From: Bacillota bacterium
Lineage (GTDB): Bacteria; Bacillota; Clostridia; Christensenellales; Borkfalkiaceae
Assembly: GCA_019423125.1 (NCBI GenBank)
Contig: JAHZBZ010000008.1
Location: 1 to 64,000, forward strand
Length of the DNA: 64,000 nucleotides
Reading direction: 5' to 3'
Shown here: positions 25,122 through 33,261 of the stretch, piece after piece
Layout of the letters: each line of letters starts with the position of its first letter
How positions within the stretch are numbered: the stretch's first letter is position 1
Made by a program: the position numbers and the translations under genes
Notes under the pieces: model-generated
Seen by the model: only the letters and a program-made list of their open reading frames with translations
Told to the model about the DNA's origin: nothing
Database searches by the model: none

Positions 25122-26647
25122 CACAGACGGAATTTCTTTCGCGCGTGCGCTCCAACGAGGGACTGCGCCGCGCGGTGTTGCATAAGATCAGCGTGGACAC
25201 GCATGCCCGCACCTGTCTTTTTGACCTGGTGACCGATCTTCCGTACACGCAGGAGGACGAGCGTGCGGCACAGGAGGCCGTGCGCGAAGCGGTTCCTGAC
25301 GCGCTGGAGCCTCGTCTGCGCATCCGCAAACTGGTCGCGGACGAACAGATCGTCCGCCATAAGATACTCGAATATCTCGACCGCAGTCATCGCGCGGCGG
25401 CGGCTTGCATCCGTGCGGAGGACATCGACGTCTCCGTCGGGGAGACGGTGGAGTTCACCTTCGGCGTCGATGCGGCGGAGCGCGGCTTCTTTGAAAAGAA
25501 CGAACAGCTTCTTCCGGGCGTAGAGAAGATGCTCTCGCATAATTTCTGCAACAAGTTCCACGGTTCGCTCGCGGACAAGGAAAAGGGCGGAGATGCGGAA
25601 GAGGGGGAAGAGGAGGTCGAAGAGCGCTTCGACTACCGCCCTGCGCGCACCTTTGCGGTTACCGATTTTGAGCCGATCGACGAACCGAACGTTCCGAAGA
25701 TCGCGACGTATCTTGCCGACTGTGATTTTACCGCCGAATCTCTGACCGTCTGCGGCGAGATCACCTATATCCAGGAGCGGGAGAGCAAGAAGGGCAAACC
25801 CTATCTCCGCTTTACCATTTCGGACACGACGGGAAAACTCACGCTCTCCTATTTTCCCAAAAAGAGGACAGAGGAGAAGATCCGTGCCCTCAAGGAGGGG
25901 GACAGCATCGTCTGTACGGGCGTCAACGAGATGTTCAACGACCGCCTCAGCTTCACAGCGCGCGCGATCAACCGCGGCAAGATCCCTGAGGGTTTCGTGC
26001 CCGAAAAGCGCGCGGGCAAGGCGATTCCCGTGCGCTATTCCAAGGTTTTCCCCGAAAAGCTCACCGATTATAATCAGATGAATCTCTTTGAACAGAGTTC
26101 TCTGCCCGACGATCTCACGAAAAACACCTTTGTCGTGTTTGACCTCGAAACGACGGGGCTCGTCAATACGCCGACGGGCGGCAAGATGGACGCGATCACG
26201 GAGATCGGCGCGGTCAAGATCATCGGGGGCGAGATCCGCGAAAAATTCTCCACCCTCGTCGACCCCGAGCGCAAGTTGGACGAGGAGATCGTGAAGCTGA
26301 CCGGCATCACGGACGAGATGCTCAAGGGCGCGCCGAAGATCGGAGAGGTGATCCCCGATTTTCTGAAATTCTGCGAAGGCTGTCTTCTCGTCGGGCACAA
26401 CGTGCAGTTTGACTACAAGTTCGTGCAGTACTATGCTTCGCAGGAGGAGTACGCCTTCGAATACAAGGCGTTCGATACCTGTTCTCTCGCGCAGAGCCTG
26501 TTGTTTCTGTCCAACTACAAGCTCAACACCGTCGCCGATCATTACGGGATCGTTTTCAATCATCACCGCGCGTGGGACGATGCGCTCACGACGGCAAAAA
26601 TCTTTATCGAGCTCATAAAAGCAAAAAAATGCTTGCCAAAAGTATAG
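25118..26647 (+). CDS. PolC-derived protein: N-terminal domain, OB fold and DEDDh exonuclease, no polymerase
   Basis: Protein of 509 residues. Residues 1 to about 200 resemble the PolC N-terminal domain and end in an acidic linker (EEGEEEVEERF). An OB fold follows at about 205-290 (LTVCGEITYIQERESKKGK). At Q320-F324 lies QMNLF, close to the clamp-binding consensus QLSLF. A DEDDh exonuclease occupies about 337-500: D342 and E344 in FDLETTG, H427-N428 and D432 in HNVQFD, H483 and D488 in HHRAWDD. In full PolC (about 1440 residues) the exonuclease is inserted in a PHP domain and followed by the polymerase core; both are missing. The gene lies between ispG and rimP, where Clostridia carry polC, so a PolC origin is well supported. 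ATG 25118 overlaps the ispG stop. All exonuclease residues are intact, so proofreading-type activity is likely. Confidence 0.85.
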   Translation: MTQTEFLSRVRSNEGLRRAVLHKISVDTHARTCLFDLVTDLPYTQEDERAAQEAVREAVPDALEPRLRIRKLVADEQIVRHKILEYLDRSHRAAAACIRAEDIDVSVGETVEFTFGVDAAERGFFEKNEQLLPGVEKMLSHNFCNKFHGSLADKEKGGDAEEGEEEVEERFDYRPARTFAVTDFEPIDEPNVPKIATYLADCDFTAESLTVCGEITYIQERESKKGKPYLRFTISDTTGKLTLSYFPKKRTEEKIRALKEGDSIVCTGVNEMFNDRLSFTARAINRGKIPEGFVPEKRAGKAIPVRYSKVFPEKLTDYNQMNLFEQSSLPDDLTKNTFVVFDLETTGLVNTPTGGKMDAITEIGAVKIIGGEIREKFSTLVDPERKLDEEIVKLTGITDEMLKGAPKIGEVIPDFLKFCEGCLLVGHNVQFDYKFVQYYASQEEYAFEYKAFDTCSLAQSLLFLSNYKLNTVADHYGIVFNHHRAWDDALTTAKIFIELIKAKKCLPKV

Positions 26648-26661
26648 ATATATGGTATAAT
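26633..26661 (+). promoter_or_regulatory. Sigma-A promoter of the rimP-nusA-infB operon
   Basis: TTGCCA (26633-26638) and TATAAT (26656-26661), 17-bp spacer. It overlaps the end of the PolC-derived gene. Confidence 0.8.
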
Positions 26662-26689
26662 ATAGACACTGAATACTGTTAGCTTGGAA

Positions 26690-26721
26690 TTGAGAGTGGT
26701 TGCCCGCTCTCAAATCTTTTT
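26690..26721 (+). terminator. Attenuator-like hairpin in the rimP leader
   Basis: TTGAGAGTGG (26690-26699) pairs with CCGCTCTCAA (26704-26713) with one G-U pair and is followed by ATCTTTTT. It lies in the 5' leader before rimP and could serve autoregulation by NusA, as suggested for nusA operon leaders in other bacteria. Confidence 0.6.
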
Positions 26722-26752
26722 ATGTGCGGTTTTCAACGCTCGGAGGCAGACG

Positions 26753-27226
26753 ATGAAAGTAAAGACGACGCAGGAGATCGAACAGGTGCTTTTGCCCGTC
26801 GCGCAGGCGATGGAAGTGGAGATCTTTGAGATCGTGTTCAAGCAAGGTAAAAATCCCTCGCTCACGGTGTATCTGGATACGGAGAAAGAAGGAGGGATCG
26901 ACCTCGACACCTGCGAGCGCTTCCATAACGCGATCGACCCCGTGCTTGACGAATTGGATCCCACGTTCGGTCAGCCTTATACGCTCAACGTGAGCAGCCC
27001 GGGGCTGGACCGTCCGTTCCGCCGCGACAGGGATTACGAGCGCAACCTCGGCAAGAAAGTCGAGGTGCGGCTGTATGCGCCGCACAAGGGCGAAAAATTT
27101 TTTGAGGCCGTGCTTGTCGGATACAATGCGGACGGGAAAAACGTCACGTTGGACAAAGACGGCGAGATCATCAAACTCAATCTCTCGCAGATTGCGAGGA
27201 TGTCGCAGGCGATCGACTTCGATTGA
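26753..27226 (+). CDS. rimP: Ribosome maturation factor RimP
   Basis: Protein of 157 residues with the two RimP domains. The N-terminal alpha/beta domain contains PSLTVYLDTEKEGGIDLDTCERF and LNVSSPGLDRPF, the family signature. The C-terminal SH3-like barrel begins near GKKVEVRLY. It assists 30S subunit maturation. ATG 26753 follows CGGAGG; the upstream in-frame start at 26684 falls inside the leader hairpin region. First gene of the nusA operon. Confidence 0.94.
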   Translation: MKVKTTQEIEQVLLPVAQAMEVEIFEIVFKQGKNPSLTVYLDTEKEGGIDLDTCERFHNAIDPVLDELDPTFGQPYTLNVSSPGLDRPFRRDRDYERNLGKKVEVRLYAPHKGEKFFEAVLVGYNADGKNVTLDKDGEIIKLNLSQIARMSQAIDFD

Positions 27227-27268
27227 GCGCCGCACGAGAAACAGATAGAAATTTTTGAGGAGAGAACA

Positions 27269-28381
27269 ATGGTTAGCAAAGAGTTCTTTGATGCTTTGGC
27301 AGATCTGGAGGCAGAGAAGGGGATCAGCAGCGAGATCTTCATCGAGGCGCTCCGCAACGCGCTCATCTCCGCCTACAAGAAGCAGTACGAGGGCGGCGCA
27401 AGCGAAGTGGACATCCGCATCAACGCCGAGAAGAACAGCATCAAATACTACACCGTCAAGACGGCGGTGGAAGAGGTCGTCGATCCCGAGAAGGAGATCT
27501 CCCTGGCGGAAGCGCAGCTTCTGAAAAAGAGCTACAAGGTCGGGGATCTCGTCTACGAAGAGTTCGTGCCCAAGGACTTCGGCCGCATCGCGGCGCAGAC
27601 TGCAAAGCAGGTCATCCTGCAGAAACTGCACGAGACCGAACGCGACAACACGCTGAGCGAGTTCTCCGACAAAAAAGACGAGCTGATGAGCTGCGTCGTG
27701 CGCAAGGTCGACGCGAAGAATGTCTACGTCGAGCTGGGCAAGGGTCAGATCGAGGGCGTGATGCTTCCGCAGGACCAGGTCCCCGGCGAGAGATACGAAG
27801 TCAACGACCGCCTCAAAGTTTACGTCAAAAACATCAAGAACAGCGGCAGGGGCGCGCAGGTGCTCGTCTCGCGTACGTCTGCAGGGCTTGTCAAGCGCCT
27901 GTTTGAAAACGAGGTCCCCGAGATCAAGGCGGGCACCGTCGTCGTGAAGGCGATCTCGCGCGAAGCGGGGCAGCGCACGAAGATGGCGATCGCGAGCGAA
28001 GATCCGCAGGTGGATGCGGTCGGCGCGTGCGTCGGCAACAAGGGCTCCCGTGTCAATGCGGTGGTCGCCGAGCTGGGCGGAGAAAAGGTGGACATCATTC
28101 CCTGGAGCGAGAATCCGCTCGAATTTATCGCCAAGGCGCTCTCTCCCGCGAAGGTCATTTCGGTCACGCAGGTGGACGAGAAGTCCGCGATCGCCGTCGT
28201 GCCCGACGACAAGCTGTCGCTTGCCATCGGCAGAGACGGACAGAACGCACGCCTTGCGGCGCGCCTGACCGGCTGGAAGATCGACGTCAAGAGCGAAAGC
28301 GCCGCAGCAAAGATGGAAGAACTGCGCCGCATCGAAGACGAGGCGGAGGAGTCCGTCGCATCGGAAGAGACGGAAGAATAA
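27269..28381 (+). CDS. nusA: Transcription termination/antitermination factor NusA
   Basis: Protein of 370 residues. In order: the RNA-polymerase-binding N-terminal domain (1-125), an S1 domain (MSCVVRKVDAKNVYVELG), and two KH domains (VGACVGNKGSRVNAVVAELGGEKVDII; LAIGRDGQNARLAARLTGWKIDV). A short acidic tail ends the chain, without the C-terminal repeats of proteobacterial NusA, as is usual in Bacillota. GAGGAGAG precedes the ATG. Confidence 0.96.
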   Translation: MVSKEFFDALADLEAEKGISSEIFIEALRNALISAYKKQYEGGASEVDIRINAEKNSIKYYTVKTAVEEVVDPEKEISLAEAQLLKKSYKVGDLVYEEFVPKDFGRIAAQTAKQVILQKLHETERDNTLSEFSDKKDELMSCVVRKVDAKNVYVELGKGQIEGVMLPQDQVPGERYEVNDRLKVYVKNIKNSGRGAQVLVSRTSAGLVKRLFENEVPEIKAGTVVVKAISREAGQRTKMAIASEDPQVDAVGACVGNKGSRVNAVVAELGGEKVDIIPWSENPLEFIAKALSPAKVISVTQVDEKSAIAVVPDDKLSLAIGRDGQNARLAARLTGWKIDVKSESAAAKMEELRRIEDEAEESVASEETEE

Positions 28382-28398
28382 AAGAGGAGTGATGCTCT

Positions 28399-28668
28399 TT
28401 GAAGGAAAAGAAGATCCCGATGCGGATGTGCATCGCCTGTCATGAGATGAAACCGAAAAAGGAGATGCTCCGCGTCGTCCGCCCCAAGGAAGGGGACGTG
28501 TTCATCGACTTTACGGGCAAGGCCGCGGGGCGGGGCGCCTATATCTGCGACTGTCCCGACTGCATCAAAAAGCTGAAAAAGGGCCGTCTGCTCAATAAGA
28601 CCTTTTCTGCGGACATTCCCGCCGCGGTCTACGACAGGATCGAGGAGGAATTCTTTGCAAAGAAGTAA
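28399..28668 (+). CDS. ylxR: YlxR/RnpM family RNA-binding protein
   Basis: Protein of 89 residues starting at TTG 28399 with AGAGGAGTGATG upstream. It has the family pattern RMCIACHEMKPKKEMLRVVR and GRGAYICDCPDCIKK. YlxR (RnpM) has been described as an RNA-binding regulator of RNase P in Bacillus subtilis. It overlaps the next gene by 14 bp, as usual in nusA operons. Confidence 0.9.
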   Translation: MKEKKIPMRMCIACHEMKPKKEMLRVVRPKEGDVFIDFTGKAAGRGAYICDCPDCIKKLKKGRLLNKTFSADIPAAVYDRIEEEFFAKK

Positions 28669-28981
28669 AGCGGAGAGCTACATCGGATTTTGCATCAAGG
28701 CCGGAAAACTGACCTGCGGCTTCAACGCGGTGGAACTGCAGAAAAAGGACGTGTTCCTTCTCTTGCTCTGTCACACGGCGACGGAGAACGCGCAAAAGAG
28801 CGCGCTCAAGCTGAAAAACAGGTTCGGCTGTGAGATGCTCGTGTCCTGCGGCAGGACGCTGGAGGAGATCACGGGCAAGGTAAATTGCAAATTGGCGGCA
28901 GTGAGAGATCATAACCTCGCAAGAGCGATCTTGCGGGCAGAAGATGAAAATTTCAAAATTTATTCGGGAGGCATCGTTTAA
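28655..28981 (+). CDS. ylxQ: L7Ae-family ribosomal protein-like YlxQ
   Basis: Protein of 108 residues of the L7Ae/L30e/Gadd45 fold (FCIKAGKLTCGFNAVE, LLLLCHTATENAQKSALKLKNRFG). Family members bind kink-turn RNA. The start is TTG 28655 inside the end of ylxR, with GAGGAGG upstream in that gene. The C-terminus runs to just before infB. Confidence 0.85.
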   Translation: MQRSKAESYIGFCIKAGKLTCGFNAVELQKKDVFLLLLCHTATENAQKSALKLKNRFGCEMLVSCGRTLEEITGKVNCKLAAVRDHNLARAILRAEDENFKIYSGGIV

Positions 28982-28985
28982 CAAG

Positions 28986-31814
28986 ATGGCGGAAGCAAAG
29001 AAAAATTACGCGAATATCGAAAACATCGGCTCGCTTTTGGGCACGGAGGGCATCGGCTCTCTGCTCAAGGACGTGCAGAGCACGGAGAAAAAAGTCGGGG
29101 ACATCCTCCGCAAGCTCTCCGACCTCGAGAGCGCGGCGGCAAGGCGCGCGCAGGAAGAGGCGGCGCGCGCGGAAGAGTCCGCCGCATCCGCAAACGGCGA
29201 AACTCCCGAACAGTCCAAGGCTGCGCCCGCAGAACCGGCACCCAAGGCGGCGGTCCCCGAATCCGCTTCCGAGCCGGCGAAAAAGGAGCCTGTCGCGGAA
29301 AAAGCGGAAGCCCCTGCGCCCGCGGAGGAAAAACCTGTTCGCGAGGAGACAAAACAGCCTGTCTCCGAAGAAAAAGCGCCCGTGCGCGAGAGCGCGCCTT
29401 CGGCGACCGAAGCGCCTTCTGCACCTGCGGCGCCCGCAACACCCGCAACGCCTGCAACGCCTGCCGCACCCGCCGCACCCGCCGCGGCGGCAAAAGAGGG
29501 GAATACGTCTTCGGGGCTTGCATGGGAGACCAAAAAGACGCGCGGCATTGAGGAGAAGGTCATCCGCACGCAGTATGCGGACCGCCGTAACCGTCCTACA
29601 TTCGTAAACACCGAAAAACCCCGTCCGACGCGCACCGAGCGCACCGAACGCAATGACCGCAACGACCGTCCCGAGCGCCCCGCCTATGGTGCGGCTTCGG
29701 CGCAGGGGGTGCGTCCCGCAGCGGGCGCCCGCCCGCAGGCAGGCGGAACAAGGCCGGCATACGGTACCCGTCCGCAGACGGGTGCGCGTCCTGCGGGACC
29801 CCGTCCCGCCGCAGGCGGCAGATTCAATGCCGCGTCTGCGCCCGTGGTTCCTGCGTCTCCCGCAAAGAACTTCGGCGGCGCGGCAAAGAAAAAGACGACA
29901 TACGAAAAACAGTATGTGGAGCAGAAGCGCACGGTCAGCAAGCGCGCGCTCGTCAAACAGCAGGTCTCCGTCTCCGATTTTGACGAAGACAAGAGCGGTT
30001 ACAGGAAACTCCGCGTCAAAAAGCAGAAACAGCAGACGGTGCAGACGATCAAGATCGAACACGCCGTCGTGACAAGCGAAAACATTCCGCTTAAAGTGCT
30101 CAGCGAAAAGCTCGGCATTACGGCGGTTGAGATCACCAAACGCCTTTTCAAAGAGGGCATTGCAAAGACCATCAACGACTCCATCGACTACGATACCGCG
30201 GCATACATCGCGAACGACCTTGGCATCGAGCTTGAATACAAGCCCGAGAAGACGGCGGAAGAGGCGCTCGACGAGATTTATAAGGACGAGAATCAGAACA
30301 GCGAGGGTGCAGTTTCCCGTCCTCCAGTGGTCACCGTCATGGGTCACGTCGACCACGGCAAGACCTCCCTCCTCGACAAGATCCGCAGCACGAACGTGAC
30401 CGCGGGCGAGGCGGGCGGCATCACCCAGCACATCGGCGCTTATTCTGTCTCGGTGGGCGGCAAGAGCATCACCTTCCTCGATACGCCCGGTCACGAGGCG
30501 TTCACGGCGATGCGTGCGCGCGGCGCATCCGTCACGGACATCGTCATTCTTGTCGTCGCGGCGGACGACGGCATCATGCCGCAGACGGTGGAAGCGATCA
30601 ACCATGCGAAAGCGGCAAACGTCCCCATGATCGTTGCGGTCAACAAGATGGATAAGCCCGAGGCGAACATCGACCGCGTCAAACAGGGGCTCACCAACAA
30701 CGGCGTCCTTCCCGAGGATTGGGGCGGCGACGCGATCATCGTTCCCGTCTCTGCAAAGACGGGCATGGGCATCGAGGATCTTCTCAACAATATCCTCATG
30801 GTCGCCGAGATGTGCGAACTCAAGGCGAATCCCAACCAGATGGCGCGCGGCGCGATCATCGAGGCAAAGTTGGACAAGGGCAAAGGTCCCGTTGCGTCCG
30901 TCCTCGTTCAGAACGGAACGCTCCGCACGGGTGACAATGTCATTTCGGGTACGACCATCGGCCGCATCCGTGCCATGATCGACGACAAGGGCAGAACGGT
31001 CAAGTCTGCGGGCCCCTCGACGGCGGTTTCCATTCTCGGTCTCGAGGAGGTCCCCAACGCGGGAGACTCCATCATTGCGGTCGAGCAGGATAAACTTCTC
31101 AAACAGGTCCTCGACGAGCGCAAGCGCAAGGAGAGCGAGTCCATGATCAAGTCGCAGACGCGCGTCACGCTTGACGACGTTTTCGGCAAGATCGCGGAGG
31201 GCAAGATCAAAGGGCTCAACATCATCGTCAAGGGCGACGTGCAGGGCTCTGTCGAAGCGGTCAAACAGTCGCTTCTCAAACTTTCTAACGACGAAGTACG
31301 CGTCAACGTGTTGCACAGCGGCGCGGGCGCGATCAACGAATCGGATGTCATGCTCGCCGACTCTTCCAATGCGATCATCGTCGGCTTCAACGTCCGTCCC
31401 GACACGAAGGCGAAGGCGCTCGCGGAGAGCAGCGGCGTTGACGTGCGCACCTACCGCATCATTTACGAGCTTCTGGACGACATCCAGGCGGCTCTCAAGG
31501 GCATGCTCGCGCCCAAGTACCGCGATGTCATGACGGGCAAATGCGACGTCCTGCAGACCTTCAAGATTACGGGCGTCGGAATGGTCGCGGGTTGCTATGT
31601 CACCGAGGGCAAGATCGTGCGCAACGGCAAGCTCCGCATCTATCGCGACGACGTCATGATCGTCGAAGGTGCGGTCCGCCAGCTCAAGCGCTTCAAGGAC
31701 GACGTCAAGGAGGTCTCGGGCGGCTTCGAATGCGGCGTCAGCATCGAGGGCTTCGACGGCATTAAGATCGGCGACGTGATCGAGTGCTACATCACCGAGG
31801 AGATCCCCGCTTGA
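28986..31814 (+). CDS. infB: Translation initiation factor IF-2
   Basis: Protein of 942 residues. Residues 1 to about 310 are a low-complexity Ala/Pro/Glu- and then Arg/Gly-rich extension. The IF2-N fold follows (SENIPLKVLSEKLGITAVEITKRLF). The GTPase begins at about residue 445, with G1 GHVDHGKTS at 453, DTPGHEAF and NKMDKP. Beta-barrel, alpha/beta and C-terminal fMet-tRNA-binding domains complete it. The ATG at 28986 gives the plausible MAEAKKNYANIE start; GGGAGG lies 14 bp before it, a long spacing. The in-frame ATG at 28944 has no good site. Confidence 0.95.
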   Translation: MAEAKKNYANIENIGSLLGTEGIGSLLKDVQSTEKKVGDILRKLSDLESAAARRAQEEAARAEESAASANGETPEQSKAAPAEPAPKAAVPESASEPAKKEPVAEKAEAPAPAEEKPVREETKQPVSEEKAPVRESAPSATEAPSAPAAPATPATPATPAAPAAPAAAAKEGNTSSGLAWETKKTRGIEEKVIRTQYADRRNRPTFVNTEKPRPTRTERTERNDRNDRPERPAYGAASAQGVRPAAGARPQAGGTRPAYGTRPQTGARPAGPRPAAGGRFNAASAPVVPASPAKNFGGAAKKKTTYEKQYVEQKRTVSKRALVKQQVSVSDFDEDKSGYRKLRVKKQKQQTVQTIKIEHAVVTSENIPLKVLSEKLGITAVEITKRLFKEGIAKTINDSIDYDTAAYIANDLGIELEYKPEKTAEEALDEIYKDENQNSEGAVSRPPVVTVMGHVDHGKTSLLDKIRSTNVTAGEAGGITQHIGAYSVSVGGKSITFLDTPGHEAFTAMRARGASVTDIVILVVAADDGIMPQTVEAINHAKAANVPMIVAVNKMDKPEANIDRVKQGLTNNGVLPEDWGGDAIIVPVSAKTGMGIEDLLNNILMVAEMCELKANPNQMARGAIIEAKLDKGKGPVASVLVQNGTLRTGDNVISGTTIGRIRAMIDDKGRTVKSAGPSTAVSILGLEEVPNAGDSIIAVEQDKLLKQVLDERKRKESESMIKSQTRVTLDDVFGKIAEGKIKGLNIIVKGDVQGSVEAVKQSLLKLSNDEVRVNVLHSGAGAINESDVMLADSSNAIIVGFNVRPDTKAKALAESSGVDVRTYRIIYELLDDIQAALKGMLAPKYRDVMTGKCDVLQTFKITGVGMVAGCYVTEGKIVRNGKLRIYRDDVMIVEGAVRQLKRFKDDVKEVSGGFECGVSIEGFDGIKIGDVIECYITEEIPA
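29420..29492 (+). repeat. Ala-Pro-Thr codon repeat within infB
   Basis: An imperfect direct repeat of CCCGCAACG / CCTGCAACG / CCCGCCGCA units encodes a run of Ala-Pro-Ala and Ala-Thr-Pro in the flexible N-terminal part of IF-2. It is a likely site of length variation between strains. Confidence 0.7.
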
Positions 31815-31830
31815 CGGGCAGGAGGTGCGC

Positions 31831-32214
31831 ATGAAATCACTTCGCGGCGAACGCCTTTCCTCTGAATACAGAAAGGCGGTCTACGAGATCATTTCCAAAA
31901 AACTCAAATACAAGACGGACGGCGTCCGCGGCCTCGTCAGCGTGACGAAGGCGGACGTCTCGCCCGATCTTAAAAATGCCAAGATCTACATCAGCGTTCT
32001 CGGCAAGAACAAAGAGGAGAGCGAGGCGACCTTTGCGTGCATCAAAGAACACGCTGGATATATCCGCTTCGAGCTCGCGCACACCATGCAGATGCGCACC
32101 GTCCCCGAGCTTCATTTTCTGTGGGACGATACCATGGAATACGGCGACAAGATCGATCGTCTGATCAAGACAATACATCGGGAAGAGGATGGAGAAGACG
32201 GCAAGGCGGACTGA
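31831..32214 (+). CDS. rbfA: Ribosome-binding factor RbfA
   Basis: Protein of 127 residues, KH-type fold. Signatures: RGERLSSEYRKAVYEIISKKL, VSPDLKNAKIYISVLG and RTVPELHFLWDDTMEYGDKIDRLI. It assists maturation of the 16S rRNA 5' end. ATG 31831 follows GGAGG at 31821-31825; the GTG at 31825 overlaps that site and is rejected as start. Confidence 0.95.
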   Translation: MKSLRGERLSSEYRKAVYEIISKKLKYKTDGVRGLVSVTKADVSPDLKNAKIYISVLGKNKEESEATFACIKEHAGYIRFELAHTMQMRTVPELHFLWDDTMEYGDKIDRLIKTIHREEDGEDGKAD

Positions 32215-32233
32215 ACGGCATCGGAGGGATGTT

Positions 32234-33190
32234 TTGACACTGAAAGAGATAGCGGAACAACTGAAAAAACTCCGCAGTGCGGTCATATTCTGTCATATGC
32301 GGCCCGACGGCGACACGCTCGGCTCTGCGATGGGGCTTTCCTGGCTGCTTCGGCAAAACGGCGCGCGTTGCAGCGTCGTCTGCGAGAGCGAGATCCCCGA
32401 GAAATTCCATTTTCTCGAGGGAATGAGCTCGATCTCCCGCAACGTCGACAGCGCGGCGGAGGCATACATCGCGGTGGACTGCAGCGAAGAGCACAGGATG
32501 GGTACGCTCGGCGAGACCTTCCGCACGGCAAAAAAACCGAAGTTCAACATCGATCACCACATCTCCAACACCCGCTTTGCGGATCATAACTTCGTCGAGG
32601 AACGCGCTGCGACCTGTGAGATCGTCACCGAACTGAGCGCATTTTTTGACTTTCCGCTCTCGCCGCTTGCGGCGAATTATCTGATGCTCGGCCTGAGTTC
32701 GGATACGGGCAACTTCGCCCATAAAAACGTCACGGAGAGCACCTTTCTCGCGGCGGCGCGTCTCGTCTCGTTCGGTGCAGACGTCAACGAGATCCAGTAC
32801 TACATGTTCAAGCGCCAGTCGGCGGCGCGCGCTCTGCTCTTCGGCAGGACGATGTCCGCCATCCGATATTTTGAAGAGGGGAAGATTGCCTTCATCTCCG
32901 TAACGCGCGCCCAGCTCGATGCGTGCGGCGCAAAGTCGGACGTCACGGAAGGCTTCATCGACTTCCCCCTGACCGTCGACGGAGTGGACGTTGCCGTCTG
33001 CCTTCTGGAGGTCGCGGACGAGCGCTTCAAGATTTCCCTGCGCTCCAAGGGCGCGACGGACGTCAACGCGGTCGCGGCTGTGTACGGCGGCGGCGGGCAT
33101 ACGCTCGCGAGCGGCTGTATGATCTCGGGTTGTCTCGAAGAGGTCATCGACAAGCTGCGCTTTACCATCAAACAGCACATGGCGCTTTAA
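32234..33190 (+). CDS. nrnA: DHH/DHHA1 phosphoesterase, NrnA-like
   Basis: Protein of 318 residues. The DHH core shows H-x-R-P-D-G-D near residue 25, VDCSEEHR, the signature DHHISNT, and SSDTGNF. The DHHA1 domain ends with YGGGGHTLASG. The family degrades short oligoribonucleotides and 3'-phosphoadenosine 5'-phosphate. Its place between rbfA and truB is the standard one. The start is TTG 32234 with GGAGGG upstream; the in-frame ATG at 32189 lies within rbfA. Confidence 0.9.
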   Translation: MTLKEIAEQLKKLRSAVIFCHMRPDGDTLGSAMGLSWLLRQNGARCSVVCESEIPEKFHFLEGMSSISRNVDSAAEAYIAVDCSEEHRMGTLGETFRTAKKPKFNIDHHISNTRFADHNFVEERAATCEIVTELSAFFDFPLSPLAANYLMLGLSSDTGNFAHKNVTESTFLAAARLVSFGADVNEIQYYMFKRQSAARALLFGRTMSAIRYFEEGKIAFISVTRAQLDACGAKSDVTEGFIDFPLTVDGVDVAVCLLEVADERFKISLRSKGATDVNAVAAVYGGGGHTLASGCMISGCLEEVIDKLRFTIKQHMAL

Positions 33191-33261
33191 GCGCCTGCGC
33201 GGGGCGCTCTGCGTCCCTTTCTTTTTATCGAAACAAAGCCAAAGGCAGGGAGGACACGCGC

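Noticed and set aside
28953..31832. Open frame of 959 codons opposite infB
   Set aside because: Antisense shadow; infB is unambiguous and the minus frame has no motif.
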